Source: Globomyces pollinis-pini (Eukaryota; Chytridiomycota; Chytridiomycetes; Rhizophydiales; Globomycetaceae). Taken from it: a stretch of 24,375 nt of DNA. Below, piece by piece: positions 10,436 to 20,351 of the stretch. The notes under the pieces were generated by a model, which did not search any database, was not told the origin of the DNA, and saw only the letters and a list, made by a program, of their open reading frames with translations. Location of the stretch: assembly GCA_025399215.1 (NCBI GenBank), contig MU621340.1:1-24375 (forward strand), given 5' to 3'. Position numbers and translations under genes: made by a program. Numbering within the stretch: position 1 is the first letter of the stretch; the number at the start of each line of letters is the position of its first letter.

Positions 10436-10740
10436 CTTGTTGGTTAAAAAAACAAAAAACACGCAACAAGGGTTGATAAATAAGAAATCCAAGTCAATGT
10501 TCGAGAGTAGCAATAGCATAATTTATATCATGCAAACCATCAAGTGTATTACAAGGGATATTTATTTGGGATAGTAGCAAATAATCCCATGTTATTCATT
10601 TAAGATCAACAGATCAACGGCAGTACTACATACTCATTTATACTCAAGCTATTCTATAATTGTTTGCATGTCGACTCCCTAACAATTTACCACCAAGAAC
10701 ACGAAATTGTGACTTGAAAAATAAACATTTTTGAAATTCA
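10436..10740. promoter_or_regulatory. Divergent promoter region with imperfect inverted repeat
   Basis: 305 bp without a recognisable gene between the leftward V-ATPase gene and the rightward gene at 10741, so it must hold both promoters. GGGATATTTATTTG (10555-10568) and CAAATAATCCC (10578-10588) form an imperfect inverted repeat that could be a protein-binding site or hairpin. The 60 bases before the ATG at 10741 are A-rich. No clear TATA box. Confidence 0.4.
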
Positions 10741-12809
10741 ATGTCTGCCATTACAATCGAGAGAATGCAAGCGACTCCCACTTACCAGATAAGCGATAAA
10801 CTGCAATCTGCTATTGATTTAGCTGCAAAGGAAGTGAAGCTGCTTCGACTACCAGATTCCAAACTACATAAAACTATCACTAACAAAATACTGTCTCTTC
10901 GAAATGGCCAGCAATTAATAGAGAACTTGAATCAATTGAGAACTACTGATCAATCAAATGCTGGATCTAGCAGCAATCTAAAACCTGCTTCAGAGGAATC
11001 TTCAAACGTAACAGTTACTCAACCGCTACCAAGCAAATTGATTCAGAAACCACACATTATGCCAGATTCTGCTCACACTGAACTAAAGAGTGTTCCAAAA
11101 ACTTATGCCCCATCCATCAAAAGTATCATTCGTGCTCAGGTACTGGACAACACCAAAAAACGTACAATAATTCCTAAACCAATAACGAAACCTTTGAATT
11201 CAAATGCTGCTATCAAAAGCAAAGTGAATCATGTAGAAATTCCCAAGAAGCAGGCGGAAAAGAAGGAATTTTATGTTCCAATTGTCGAATCTGGCACACA
11301 TCAGAATGAAACGAGAACTGGATTGGTCTACAAAAAGAAAAACTTTCAAACAGAATTAGAACGAATGAGAGAAGAGAGTGATCTTAGGCTACAAAAAGCC
11401 ATATTAAAAAAAGAACAACGACAGGTATATTTTACTATTAACACTCAGAAACTGAAAGTATTAAATGAAAATAAACCGAAAAAATCGAGTAAGGTCTCAT
11501 CAAAGCAATTTTACAATATACTTGATGCAGCACCTGTAAGAAAACTAAATGCTTTAGCAACTCCTGGTAAAAAAGATACAAAACAAGAGTATTCAAATAC
11601 CTTACCTGTTCAGAGGGATAATTCAAAGTTAAAATCACAACCTAAATCTAAGGGAAGTGATGAACAAAAGAGTGTTTCTTTCAATAGGTTTATCGAAGAA
11701 AGACTACAGACTTATCTCTCTAAGAGCCAAAAACAGGATCCAAATTATGAAGTAGTAGCGAAATCTAATCGATCTGTGAGTCCCAATCGTGCTAGCATAC
11801 GCCCAGCTGTAGCCTGGAGTTCTCCAGAACGTGAAAAATCACCCAAAATCGTAAAGAAAACAAATGAACAGGAAATTCTCAAGTCATCAAGCACAGTACA
11901 TAAAGTTCGATCCCAATCGCCTATTTCCGAATCGAAATTATTCAAACAGCAACAGAAGCCTGCCAAATCAATTACACCAAAATCCCCAAAACTAAAAGCA
12001 AAAAATACATCTACGCTAAGCCCCCAAATGTCTAAAAATGAATCGATACCTAAACATAATGCTAAATCTTTAAAGTCAGACTTGAATGAAGAGGGTAGCA
12101 GAAATCCTGAGTTGATATCAAAGATCATAGAGTTATTGGGAGCCAAATTGGACCCAGTATTTCATTCCGTTCAGCAACATATGGAAAGAACTGTAAATTT
12201 AATAGACGCCAAACTTTCTTCACATCAATCAATACCAACCACAATAGAAATTGAAAACTCAAAAAGTATAGAAGAAGACTCAAAAAGTGGGATAGACTTA
12301 CATGATAATCTTCAACAACATTACGTCTCATTGAATGCTCCAGAAGTACCACTGATTGAGTTATGCAATACTCCTGCACATTCGTCATTAACTGTCTCTC
12401 CAAATGCATCACCAATTTTAGCCATGAATGAACCATCAGCAGTAAATATTGGCACTAATAGAGAAAACGCATCTGAAATATTTATACACAACTCCCCACC
12501 ATTCAAACACTCCCATATTCAGTCTTCAAAACCAGCTAATAATAATAGTCTTATCTTACCACTGGATTGCATTCAACGTATACTTGATGATCGTTCCAGG
12601 CGAAAGAAATGGACGGATGCGTTTTTTGGATACTCCGATACAGTTCAACCATGGGAATCCGTAGAAAAGTATTTGTTACATCATTTACTAATTATTCTCT
12701 TAGTGTATCTAAAGACCTCTTGATTGAGTTGGAGCTGAAGATTTGGGATGAAGTTGAAGGAATCACCGATAATTTTGTTAACTCAATTATAGAACATGAA
12801 TTTGAATAA
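10741..12809 (+). CDS. Uncharacterised basic low-complexity protein with structured C-terminus, about 669 aa
   Basis: Not recognised. Residues 1-70 look helical (DKLQSAIDLAAKEVKLLRL). Residues about 70-440 are Lys/Ser/Pro-rich and disordered, with repeated SP and SPK/SPR-type sites (SVSPNRAS, SSPEREKSPK, SQSPISES) suited to proline-directed kinases. A helical segment PELISKIIELLGAKLDPVFH follows. The C-terminus, from LILPLDCIQRILDDRSRRKKW to SKDLLIELELKIWDEVEGI and DNFVNSIIEHEFE, looks like a folded module of the kind ending some centriolar or microtubule-associated proteins; this is a loose impression only. Introns: 12669-12703 (35 nt, needed for the final frame) and probably 11425-11448 (24 nt, stop-free multiple of three; if retained the protein is 677 aa). 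Its start is the first ATG in the frame. Confidence 0.72.
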
Positions 12810-12813
12810 TAAA
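12808..12813 (+). terminator. AATAAA overlapping the stop codon at 12807-12809
   Basis: Reads GAATAATAAAATG: the stop TAA contributes the first two A of AATAAA. The convergent gene's stop is only 29 bp away. Confidence 0.45.
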
Positions 12814-12838
12814 ATGTAGAATAGCAATTAATTATTAA

Positions 12839-15800
12839 CTAATCCATTAAGTTTAATGGGACAGATTTTGTGGGGCGAGGAGGTGTATTGATTGGTGCTG
12901 GATTTCCAGGTAAATCAGCAAAAGGATTGTCCCATAATGATTCCTGTCCAGCGCTAGTACTGCCAAAATCATAGAATGGATTGGGACCATTTACCTCGAC
13001 AACATCAATTACTGGTTCGCTATCCCACCACTTAGCACTATCAGTCGATGGTGGAGGTAAGTGAGACTTTGAAGATCTTTCAAGTGTTTGCCCTCTAAAT
13101 TCAGCTTCCAACTTAGACATGACTGCCTTATCGAATTGGACCACGGAAATGTTGAAAAATGCCCTTACTAATAGTCAATGCAAATAGACATACCTGGTCT
13201 ATGATCCGACATAAGTTGCTCTCCTCGGTTATACTCTAATAGTCGTATTCCGTCACCCTTATACAACACCCTATCAGTCCATGATGGGACTCGTGCCTTT
13301 TCACTGTTTTGAGTGAGCATTAAATGTAGCCATACCTAGTGTCATAATTTCTGGATTGACTGTCATATTTGTATGTAGGATCAAATTTGATTTCTCCTTC
13401 TTCAAACAATGGAAATGCTAATCTTTTGCTTCTTTGTTGATTTAACTAATGTTAGATCCTTCTCATACCTGATCTTCTGAGAGTAACCATTTATAATTCT
13501 TTTTCTGGACCATTTCTCGAACCTAAGGTAAACAGAAATAGTAAAAACCTCTGAATTTTCGCCATTTAATCGATAGTTGAAATCACCAAACCAAAATATC
13601 ATATCATGGTCTAATATATGAATATTTTTGAAACTAAGCCCTTGGTTAATTGTAAAGTAGTCTCTATTTCTCTCCTCCACCATACTTTGACCAGCAGCAA
13701 AGTGCGCAGTAACAAAAACCAGACTGGTGTCATCTATTTTCATTCTTATCCCCACACCTCCTTTATTTGCTGCCATTCCAAGTAAACCTGTTTTGACCGA
13801 TGCAGTTTGGAGTTCTCTCATTCTTGCAGCAATAGGCTGTCTTACATATAAAAACAAACCGAGTGCCACTAAATGCAATGATCTAACCAAAACGTAGTCA
13901 GAGTTCGGAAATGACTGTAAGGTTTTGAGAATCGCATCTTGCCAAATTGTTTTCAATTTTTCCGTATCCGCTGTAATATACTATTGAAATAATTTAGAAT
14001 ATAGTAATCAAACCTCTCCTGGTGTCAGTTGTATTAATTCTTGACATCCAATCACCACAATATCCGCCAATTCTTTTGAAGCTGGTCTCAACCAAGACTC
14101 TAACGATTCATTATGTGGTAGCTTTCCATTGAAATTGTAAGTCCCACAAAGAACTGTCAATTCTGAAGTGGAGGAATATTGACTGCGCTGTTGTTGCAGA
14201 TGCTTATCTATATGCCCCATTCCTGGCGCTTTGATAGTCAGAGAAGAATTCATGAGCATGTCAATCGCTTCTTGTCTGGATTTATCTTGAAAATTGGAGA
14301 CATAGAACCGATTGACAGATTTGGCAGCATCATTTAACAGTCCTGAAAAGTTAAATTAACGCTGACTTACCAAACACGGTAGATTTACCGTTTCTAGTAT
14401 ATGATGATTTAAGCGCACCAGTTCCTGCATAGATTCTGCTTAACCAGTCACCATTATCGGCCCACAAGTTATTAAAGGCAGCTGTCGATAAGAAATTGAA
14501 AAATACCAAGTAAACTAGCAGAATCGTATTCATTTAGTCGTAATGACATATTGGCTGTAAACATTTTTAAATGCTCTTTTGCAAAAAGGCTACAGGTAAA
14601 GAAAAAGAATCACAAACGTTTGAACTACATTTGTTCTATCCAGACAATCTAAGCAATTTGTTCTAATAACACCATTCTGGCGTTGAATGACTGTGTCTAA
14701 GGAGGTATCAAATACGAAAAATCCATCTTGATTCATTCGAGGTCTTAAAGGACCAGCCAATTCCTCCAACTAATATGAATAACTATGTTAAAATATACCC
14801 GGTCGTATTGATCTCTCTTTATAACAACATGAAAATCGAATGCATGATAATGTAAAGAAGATTGCAAATCCGTCAAACTTAAGACAGCAGTTTTATACAT
14901 ATTATTCAGTGCAAACTCATTGGACAGCTCTGTTTGGCCCAATAAGTTGACAATTTGAATATCTGAAAACTTTTCAATTAATTGCTAAATGGTCAGAATA
15001 CCCTATTTGCTTCACCTCAAAATGCTTTCGGGTAGAATGTATAGTTGATTCTAAACCTCTCGATATTTTGATTTTATGAGAAACTTGAACTCCAGTTTGT
15101 TCCCAGAACAAAGGGATACTTCCTCTCAATTGAAGAAAGGAGCTTTTTAATGAACCTGTGTATATCAAGAATTCTGTCTAAGATTAATTAATATAACGAG
15201 TTGATTACTTCCACAAAATTGGAAACAAATCCATCGTCATCAATTCCTCTGGCATTAAATCTTGTACCAGCGCGATTGGAACTCAGTCTATAGAGAATTT
15301 TAAAACTTTATAGCATACCTTGAAATAATTGCAATTTTGCTGTTAGTTTTACCAATCAAGGTGTTTTCACAACCAACAAAACCCTGAATGATAGGAACTA
15401 GTAATCCAGAAGAATTCACACTTTCTGCAATTTGTGGATCCAAATCCTGTTGTTTGATTCGAATTAATTCCGACAATAAGGCCTTGTTCCAAACATAGTT
15501 ATGATCGATTGTATCTGTGACATCTTGTTGTGATGAGCTTGATACTCGATCTTGAAGATTTCTGGTTAAATCAAATGTTTTGCTAAAATAGAACGATCCA
15601 GAAGCCAAATATTTCATTAACAAAGCACAAGGATGAGCTGCCGTCGGATTTGTCAATTCTTCCGTTGTAGGATATGAAGTTCGTTCTGGTTCATTAAAGT
15701 ATGTATCGTAGTTGTTGTTGGAAATACAATGAAATACAACTTTATTGATTACAAAGATATTGTGTCCTTCAATTTCGACTTGCTATAAAAATGTATGAGT

Positions 15801-16088
15801 TGAAATCGAATTACTCTAGTAGCTTCTGTGATGACACCAACAAATAACTCTACAAATAAATCTGATTTGAATTTAGTTACCCGAATCTACAGATACCACT
15901 CCAACACATCCATGAATTGTTTTCTGGTGAAGTAGTGCATAACCATCTAAGGAATTCTGAGTGAACGAAGCCAAACAGCTTCCATCTTTCTCGGCCTTGA
16001 ACGTTAAACAAACATCAGAAATATTTGATGCTGGTTTAATTGCAAGTGTCCTGGGGTGCTCTGTGAATACGAGTGTTGAATAGGACAT
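12839..16088 (-). CDS. Synaptojanin-like phosphoinositide phosphatase (Sac1 + 5-phosphatase), 947 aa, 15 exons
   Basis: Fungal homologues are Inp51/52/53 (yeast) and Syj1 (S. pombe), which remove PI(4,5)P2 during endocytosis. Sac1 domain: RAGTRFNARGIDDDG, LRGSIPLFWEQTG, and the catalytic CX5R motif CLDCLDRTN at residues 417-425 (Cys417, Arg423), then WADNGDWLSRIYAGTGALK. 5-phosphatase: CGTYNFNGK, ADIVVIGCQE, WFGDFNYR (GDFNYR at 735-740) and VPSWTDRVL (PSWTDR at 808-813), then SDHRPV; both active sites look complete. The tail has two NPF motifs (901-903, 919-921), the EH-domain ligand. Introns: 15850-15880, 15783-15814, 15288-15318, 15178-15208, 14985-15015, 14770-14798, 14590-14617, 14482-14506, 14343-14370, 13981-14013, 13523-13548, 13446-13468 (23 nt), 13304-13335 and 13168-13193. 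Coding total is 948 codons exactly. The start at 16088 could be preceded by an unseen exon. Confidence 0.95.
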
Positions 16089-16244
16089 TTAACAAAAGAT
16101 AAAACAACGTCAACTTACCAAAGAAATTAAGAAATTGATATTTGGAAATCAAATAGTGCATGGAATAACGAACAGGATAGTTATTTTACACTGAATGGAT
16201 TACGATAAAATAATCATTGCATTTTATTAGATAATTGTAAACCT
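16089..16244. other. Short intergenic region between synaptojanin-like and eisosome genes
   Basis: 156 bp between two leftward genes, A/T-rich. An AATAAA on the minus strand some 20-30 nt beyond the eisosome stop is a likely poly(A) signal. The promoter of the synaptojanin-like gene must lie here. Confidence 0.4.
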
Positions 16245-17439
16245 CTACCATGGATTTTCCATTTCAATAGTCGAGAATCCGCCTTGACCAACCAGCGTAT
16301 CCTTACTGGTCGCTGGTTGACTGATCGAATTTGGATTCATTTTTGGTGTTGGTAAGGCTAAACTATGTATGTCTTCAACTGGTACCTGATTGGGTTGCAT
16401 GAATACAGACTGATGTGGGATATTATTTGATACTGTTAGCGGTGAAATTGAAAGATCCGTGGGTTGATTTACAACTGGTGGGGCCACACGATGCTGTACA
16501 AGAAGCTCATCGTTCGTTATTCTTGAAGGAGGTTGAGTTACTCTGGTAGGTGGCTGGGGCTTTTTGGCAACTTTATTAGAAGAACCCCATACATCCGAAT
16601 CTTCCTCCAACTTTTTCTTTATAGGAGATTTTGGTCGTTTGATGGAAGAGGTTGCAACTGGTACAGGCAAGTCTCGATAAGATGAAGAAGATGGTGATGT
16701 ACCTGGCAAACTAAACAAAGACTTTTGAAAATCATGCTGTATTTGATGGGTGGTATCACGACCTAACATTACTGGGGATCGACTTACCATGATACTTTGG
16801 AAGTGCTTCGCCGGGGCTCAAGTTAAACTGTGGAATTTGGGAAGTTAAATAACTGCCGTGGATTCCATATTGTTGCGCCTTTAGATTTAGAAATACCATT
16901 GAAACTACCTTTTGTGAAAACTTCAGAATGCCATTGAATTGAGCGGACATACCTTCCAACAACATTCCTCTTTTACTAGATTCAAAAATAGCTGTTTGTT
17001 CTCTAAGTTGTTTTGCAATTGCATCCCTTTCAGCTTCGATCCCAACATAAGGTTTTCCAGCTTTATGAGCTTTAGTCAATTTATCTTCTGCAGCCTTTAA
17101 TTTAGATTTGATTTGAGCAATTCCATCAGAAATAGTTCGAATATCCTTTAATTTTTCACAAAGGGCAGTTTGGCCAATGGTCCATTCATTTAACATGGAA
17201 ACAAGATCGTTTGACATTTGTGTATAATGCCTTGAGATATCTCCAATATCTTCGAACTCAGTATCTCCCCATAATTCAAAATTTTTAGAAGCTACAAGAT
17301 AAAAACAAATACTAGTCATACCAGAAGTTAGTCCCTTTCCCAGACAGATCAAACTCGATACAACCTCTTTTTCATCTGTAATCAGGTTGCTTAAATTAGG
17401 ATTATTTGTAAACGTTTGGTTGATGATTTTGGTGAACAT
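16245..17439 (-). CDS. Pil1/Lsp1-like eisosome BAR-domain protein, about 369 aa
   Basis: Pil1/Lsp1 BAR proteins coat furrow-like plasma-membrane invaginations (eisosomes) by binding PI(4,5)P2. Seen: ELWGDTEFEDIGD, a helical core with LKDIRTISDGIAQIKSKL and EAERDAIAKQLREQTAIFES, then FNLSPGEALPKYHG, the family's end-of-domain signature (compare SPVTPGEARPAYDG in Pil1). The C-terminal half (about 180-369) is Pro/Ser-rich and disordered with basic patches (KRPKSPIKKK). Introns: 17292-17321 (30 nt) and 16879-16908 (30 nt) are stop-free multiples of three inferred from splice sites and from hydrophobic inserts absent from the family; 16763-16787 (25 nt) is required by frame. If both in-frame introns are retained the protein is 389 aa. 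The usual N-terminal Pil1 extension is missing; start is the ATG at 17437-17439, and an upstream exon is possible. Confidence 0.72.
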
Positions 17440-17523
17440 TGAAAGTTTGGGGTGAAAAATCTGATTCTGCAAGCAAAACAATGGACGGTCAAACAGCACA
17501 GCACTTTAAATATTTATATTAGT

Positions 17524-18368
17524 TTATCTGTCCGTTGTGTTCTTGGACGTCACAAGATCATTGGATGCTGCTAATAGCATATCTTTGGTGGTATGCATAT
17601 CAAATAGTAAGATCATCGCATAAGAGCCTTTGATGGCCCACGCTAATTCAGCTATACCGCTAGGGGAATGGTCTCGATATGTGTAACCAACAACCACCAA
17701 AATTAAAGTATTGATCACAATAATCAATAATCTTGGAATAGAAGATTTGAATAGAGTGGATACGATAGGATCATTGGTTTGAAACGAATCCGATTTGATA
17801 TTTATCGCATTCATTACTAGAAGCACCAATATTACCATATCAGCAATTCCCCAAAACAAGAATGCGTCAGAGTGAGCTTGCCGCGTTAATGAATTATTAA
17901 CATCATTTGTTTGTACACGAGCAATACCATTTAGAACACGAAATACACTGAACCCGAAGAAGCAAACCCCTAATATACCACGTAGTATTTTTTTGTGCCT
18001 GGATTTCATCAAAATTGTTTCCAGCTTGATGGCGGAGTAAATTACAGTAGAATACTCGTGTATAATCCAAGATATTTCATTGAATCCTAGCAAGAATGAC
18101 CAATTCTCACTTGAGCAACAACCTTTCTTTGCTACAAAAAAACTCTCGACCAGAATTGCCATCAAACCCGAGATTCCATGCCATAACAACACTTTCCAGA
18201 GCAACTTTTTATTCTATCGGTTAGACTATATTACAGTGGCCTTACCGAAACAAAGTACCCATAGATAACTAAAATACATCCAGAAGTTTGTAACCATTGT
18301 CTACCTTTGCATAATTCGTTCAAATAGAGTGTGACAAAATCGGTACCAGTTGATAAATTAATTGACAT
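17524..18368 (-). CDS. Polytopic membrane protein, 270 aa, function unknown
   Basis: Several strongly hydrophobic helices, roughly six to seven: near residues 30-48 (TSGCILVIYGYFVS), 53-72 (LLWHGISGLMAILVESFFVA), 85-105, 118-135 (ILGVCFFGFSVFRVL), 155-175 (LFWGIADMVILVLLVMNAI), 192-212 (PRLLIIVINTLILVVVGYTY) and 222-240 (AWAIKGSYAMILLFD). The layout resembles seven-helix integral membrane proteins, but no receptor or transporter motif is recognised. The single intron, 18214-18245 (32 nt), joins the N-terminal exon starting MSINLSTGTDF (ATG at 18366-18368) to the main exon. The exons sum to 271 codons. The role is unknown. Confidence 0.75.
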
Positions 18369-18566
18369 TTTTTGAAGTGAACTTGTATTTGTGTGTACGT
18401 AACTGATAGCCCATCACTTAAAACAGTTTGTAATGCCTGGTTTCATCCGGGTTTCAACCAACACAGCTCACCAGCTCTAGCACACTACAAGATCTTTGTA
18501 TATTCGACTCCATGCTCTGTTTGAGAGAGAATGAAATCAAGAGCAATTAGGTTATTCCAAAACACT
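18369..18566. other. Intergenic region between two membrane-protein genes
   Basis: 198 bp between two leftward genes: promoter of the 270-aa gene and 3' UTR of the 181-aa gene. Nothing else recognised. Confidence 0.35.
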
Positions 18567-18571
18567 TTATT
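18566..18571 (-). terminator. AATAAA overlapping the stop codon at 18569-18567
   Basis: The minus strand reads AATCAATAAAG: CAA TAA encloses AATAAA. Confidence 0.5.
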
Positions 18572-19112
18572 GATTTAAAAATGACCAACAACTGTGAGCC
18601 GTAATTGTAATTAGTGTGCCCAATTTCAGGACCTCCATAAAGATTCCAATAACATGAGCTTTTGATGGTGGTGGATTAGATCCTTTGATTATCAGTTGTG
18701 CAGAATGTAACAATGCGGGCATAACGAACCATGTATGTGACCAAATGACGATCGAAGGAACAACTTGCAGCTCGATTGTTGGTCTTAGAATATGTAGGGA
18801 GATAGACACGAATCCTAAAACCTTTTCCACTAAAGCCAGGGCAGAGAAAACATGTCTTCCAACATCCAAAGCGATACCCTTGGTAATTGAAGGGGCTTGA
18901 AACTTGACCCAAGCTTCCATAAATGAGATGGATCCTACAGAACCAATCCAGATTGAATGAAGGACGATGGAACACAATGGAATGGTGATATTTGGTTTAA
19001 AAATAGCAGATCTAATGAACGGTGAATAACGAAAAACTCCATAGATCCCACCAAAATAGAGGACTGTGAACGATGCTGATGTTGGCTTCAAAAGAAAGGA
19101 ACTGATTGACAT
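18567..19112 (-). CDS. Four-helix membrane protein, 181 aa, uncharacterised family
   Basis: Intronless. Start taken at the ATG 19110-19112; the frame stays open about 80 bases further upstream but has no ATG, and no upstream exon with an ATG was found. Hydrophobic segments lie near the N-terminus (FTVLYFGGIYGVF), at PLCSIVLHSIWIGSVGSISF, at FSALALVEKVLGFVSISL, at VPSIVIWSHTWFVMPALL and at the C-terminus. Between helices sits MEAWVKFQAPSI followed by ALDVGRHVFSALALVE, which I recall only loosely from uncharacterised membrane proteins and cannot attach to a function. It is the leftward member of a divergent pair with the GH16 gene at 19342. Confidence 0.7.
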   Translation of the reverse strand: MSISSFLLKPTSASFTVLYFGGIYGVFRYSPFIRSAIFKPNITIPLCSIVLHSIWIGSVGSISFMEAWVKFQAPSITKGIALDVGRHVFSALALVEKVLGFVSISLHILRPTIELQVVPSIVIWSHTWFVMPALLHSAQLIIKGSNPPPSKAHVIGIFMEVLKLGTLITITAHSCWSFLNQ

Positions 19113-19341
19113 TATGAAAAAAGACAAAAAACCAACACCGCGAATCCAGTTTTGTTCTCCCAAGCACCAGATGCAAGAATAATTGGTTTACCGATCGCAG
19201 CAGTCAAGAAGAATTAAAACCTAACAAATCAATCAATTTGACTATGAACTCAAAGGTCAGCTCGTGTGATTCAAGGTGATACAGATCTATAGAGGCGCAG
19301 TACTACTCCCCACAATTTCAAACTATTGTTACTTTCACTTA

Positions 19342-20285
19342 ATGTTTATTCCATATTCCTGTGTGTTATTTGCAGCAAGTGCATTTGCCCAAGCCTGCCA
19401 ATCAGGTGCAATCGACTTTCTGGGCGGAGTGTCGATCGATTATAACGCTGGAAATGTTCAAAGAACTTCAGACACTGTTCATGCCAGTTTGACTAGAGTG
19501 GATGGTGGACCAGCACTTGGAACTAGACTTTCTACCTATCAGTCATTCTTGTATGGGCGGTTTTCTATGAAAGTGTCAGCGCTGCCCGTTAATGGTAACG
19601 ACCATTTTTTGTGAACAGTTAGGAATTGTCGTTACTTTTATCACAATGTCTGATAGAGGTGATGAAATTGATTTTGAGTTTGTCGGAGGCGATAAAAATG
19701 CTGTACAAAGCAACGTATTTTACAAGGGAATTACTGATTTTGGAACAAGATTTCAATCGCATCAAATCGGTGACATGACCGCCATGCGAACATATACTAT
19801 CGATTGGACTCCACAAGCTATCAAATGGTATACTGATGGAAATCTTGTTCGGACTTATTCTATCGATGATCCTTTAACTGTCACGGAAAAGACACCTCCA
19901 GGTGAAAAATCCTTTCCATCTACTCCTTCGCGAATTCAATTTGGGATCTGGGATGCAGGTAGTGGTGCCCCGTTAACTTCAAAATGGTATTTCTGCCGAT
20001 TCCTCTAACCTTAGGGCTGGCGGACCCATCCCATGGGGTTCAAATGACCGATATACCGCCGTATTTCAGTCACTGACTGTAGAGTGCTATGGCGGCTCAA
20101 GTAGCTTTATCAGTGATAATTCCGAATCTCAGAAAAATGCCACTTTTTTGACACCATCCCCAGAAACTAATAGAATTGGTTCCAATATGGTTCGCACTGG
20201 TTCTATTCAGCAAAGTAATGGTTTCACAGTTTTCAGCTCATTCCATTGGGTTCTTTGGGTGGCATTGTTCGCATCAGCATATTAG
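19342..20285 (+). CDS. Crh-type GH16 chitin-glucan transglycosylase, secreted, probably GPI-anchored, 295 aa
   Basis: Crh enzymes cross-link chitin to beta-glucan in the fungal wall. Seen: a signal peptide (MFIPYSCVLFAASAFAQA), N-terminal domain QSGAIDFLGGVSIDYNAGNV, and the catalytic signature GDEIDFEFVGGD (Glu99 nucleophile, Asp101, Glu103 acid/base, numbered from the chosen start). YTIDWTPQAIKWYTDG, FGIWDAGSGA and AGGPIPWG follow. The C-terminus is Ser/Asn/Thr-rich and ends in a hydrophobic tail (VLWVALFASAY), as in GPI-anchored proteins. Introns: 19595-19622 and 19987-20014 (28 nt each). The exons sum to 296 codons. The start at 19342 gives a good signal peptide; the frame is open further upstream. 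It is a paralogue of the gene at 22695. Confidence 0.9.
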
Positions 20286-20351
20286 GTCTTTCCTGTTACT
20301 TAAAGTTAATGAATACAAGTCACTTGTTGCAATTATGAAATTTTATTTACA

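Noticed and set aside
11745..12146. 133-aa open frame on the minus strand inside the gene at 10741
   Set aside because: It is an antisense shadow of a Ser/Lys/Pro-rich coding region, with no start context and no family resemblance.
14985..15015. Donor at gtattc inside this stretch of the Sac1 domain
   Set aside because: It would put the next exon out of frame; the gtgaag donor gives HFEQLIEKFSDIQIVNLL, matching the Sac1 family.
17292..17321. Membrane segment (CFYLV) inside the eisosome protein
   Set aside because: The hydrophobic stretch coincides with a 30-nt GT-AG segment and is better explained as a stop-free intron.
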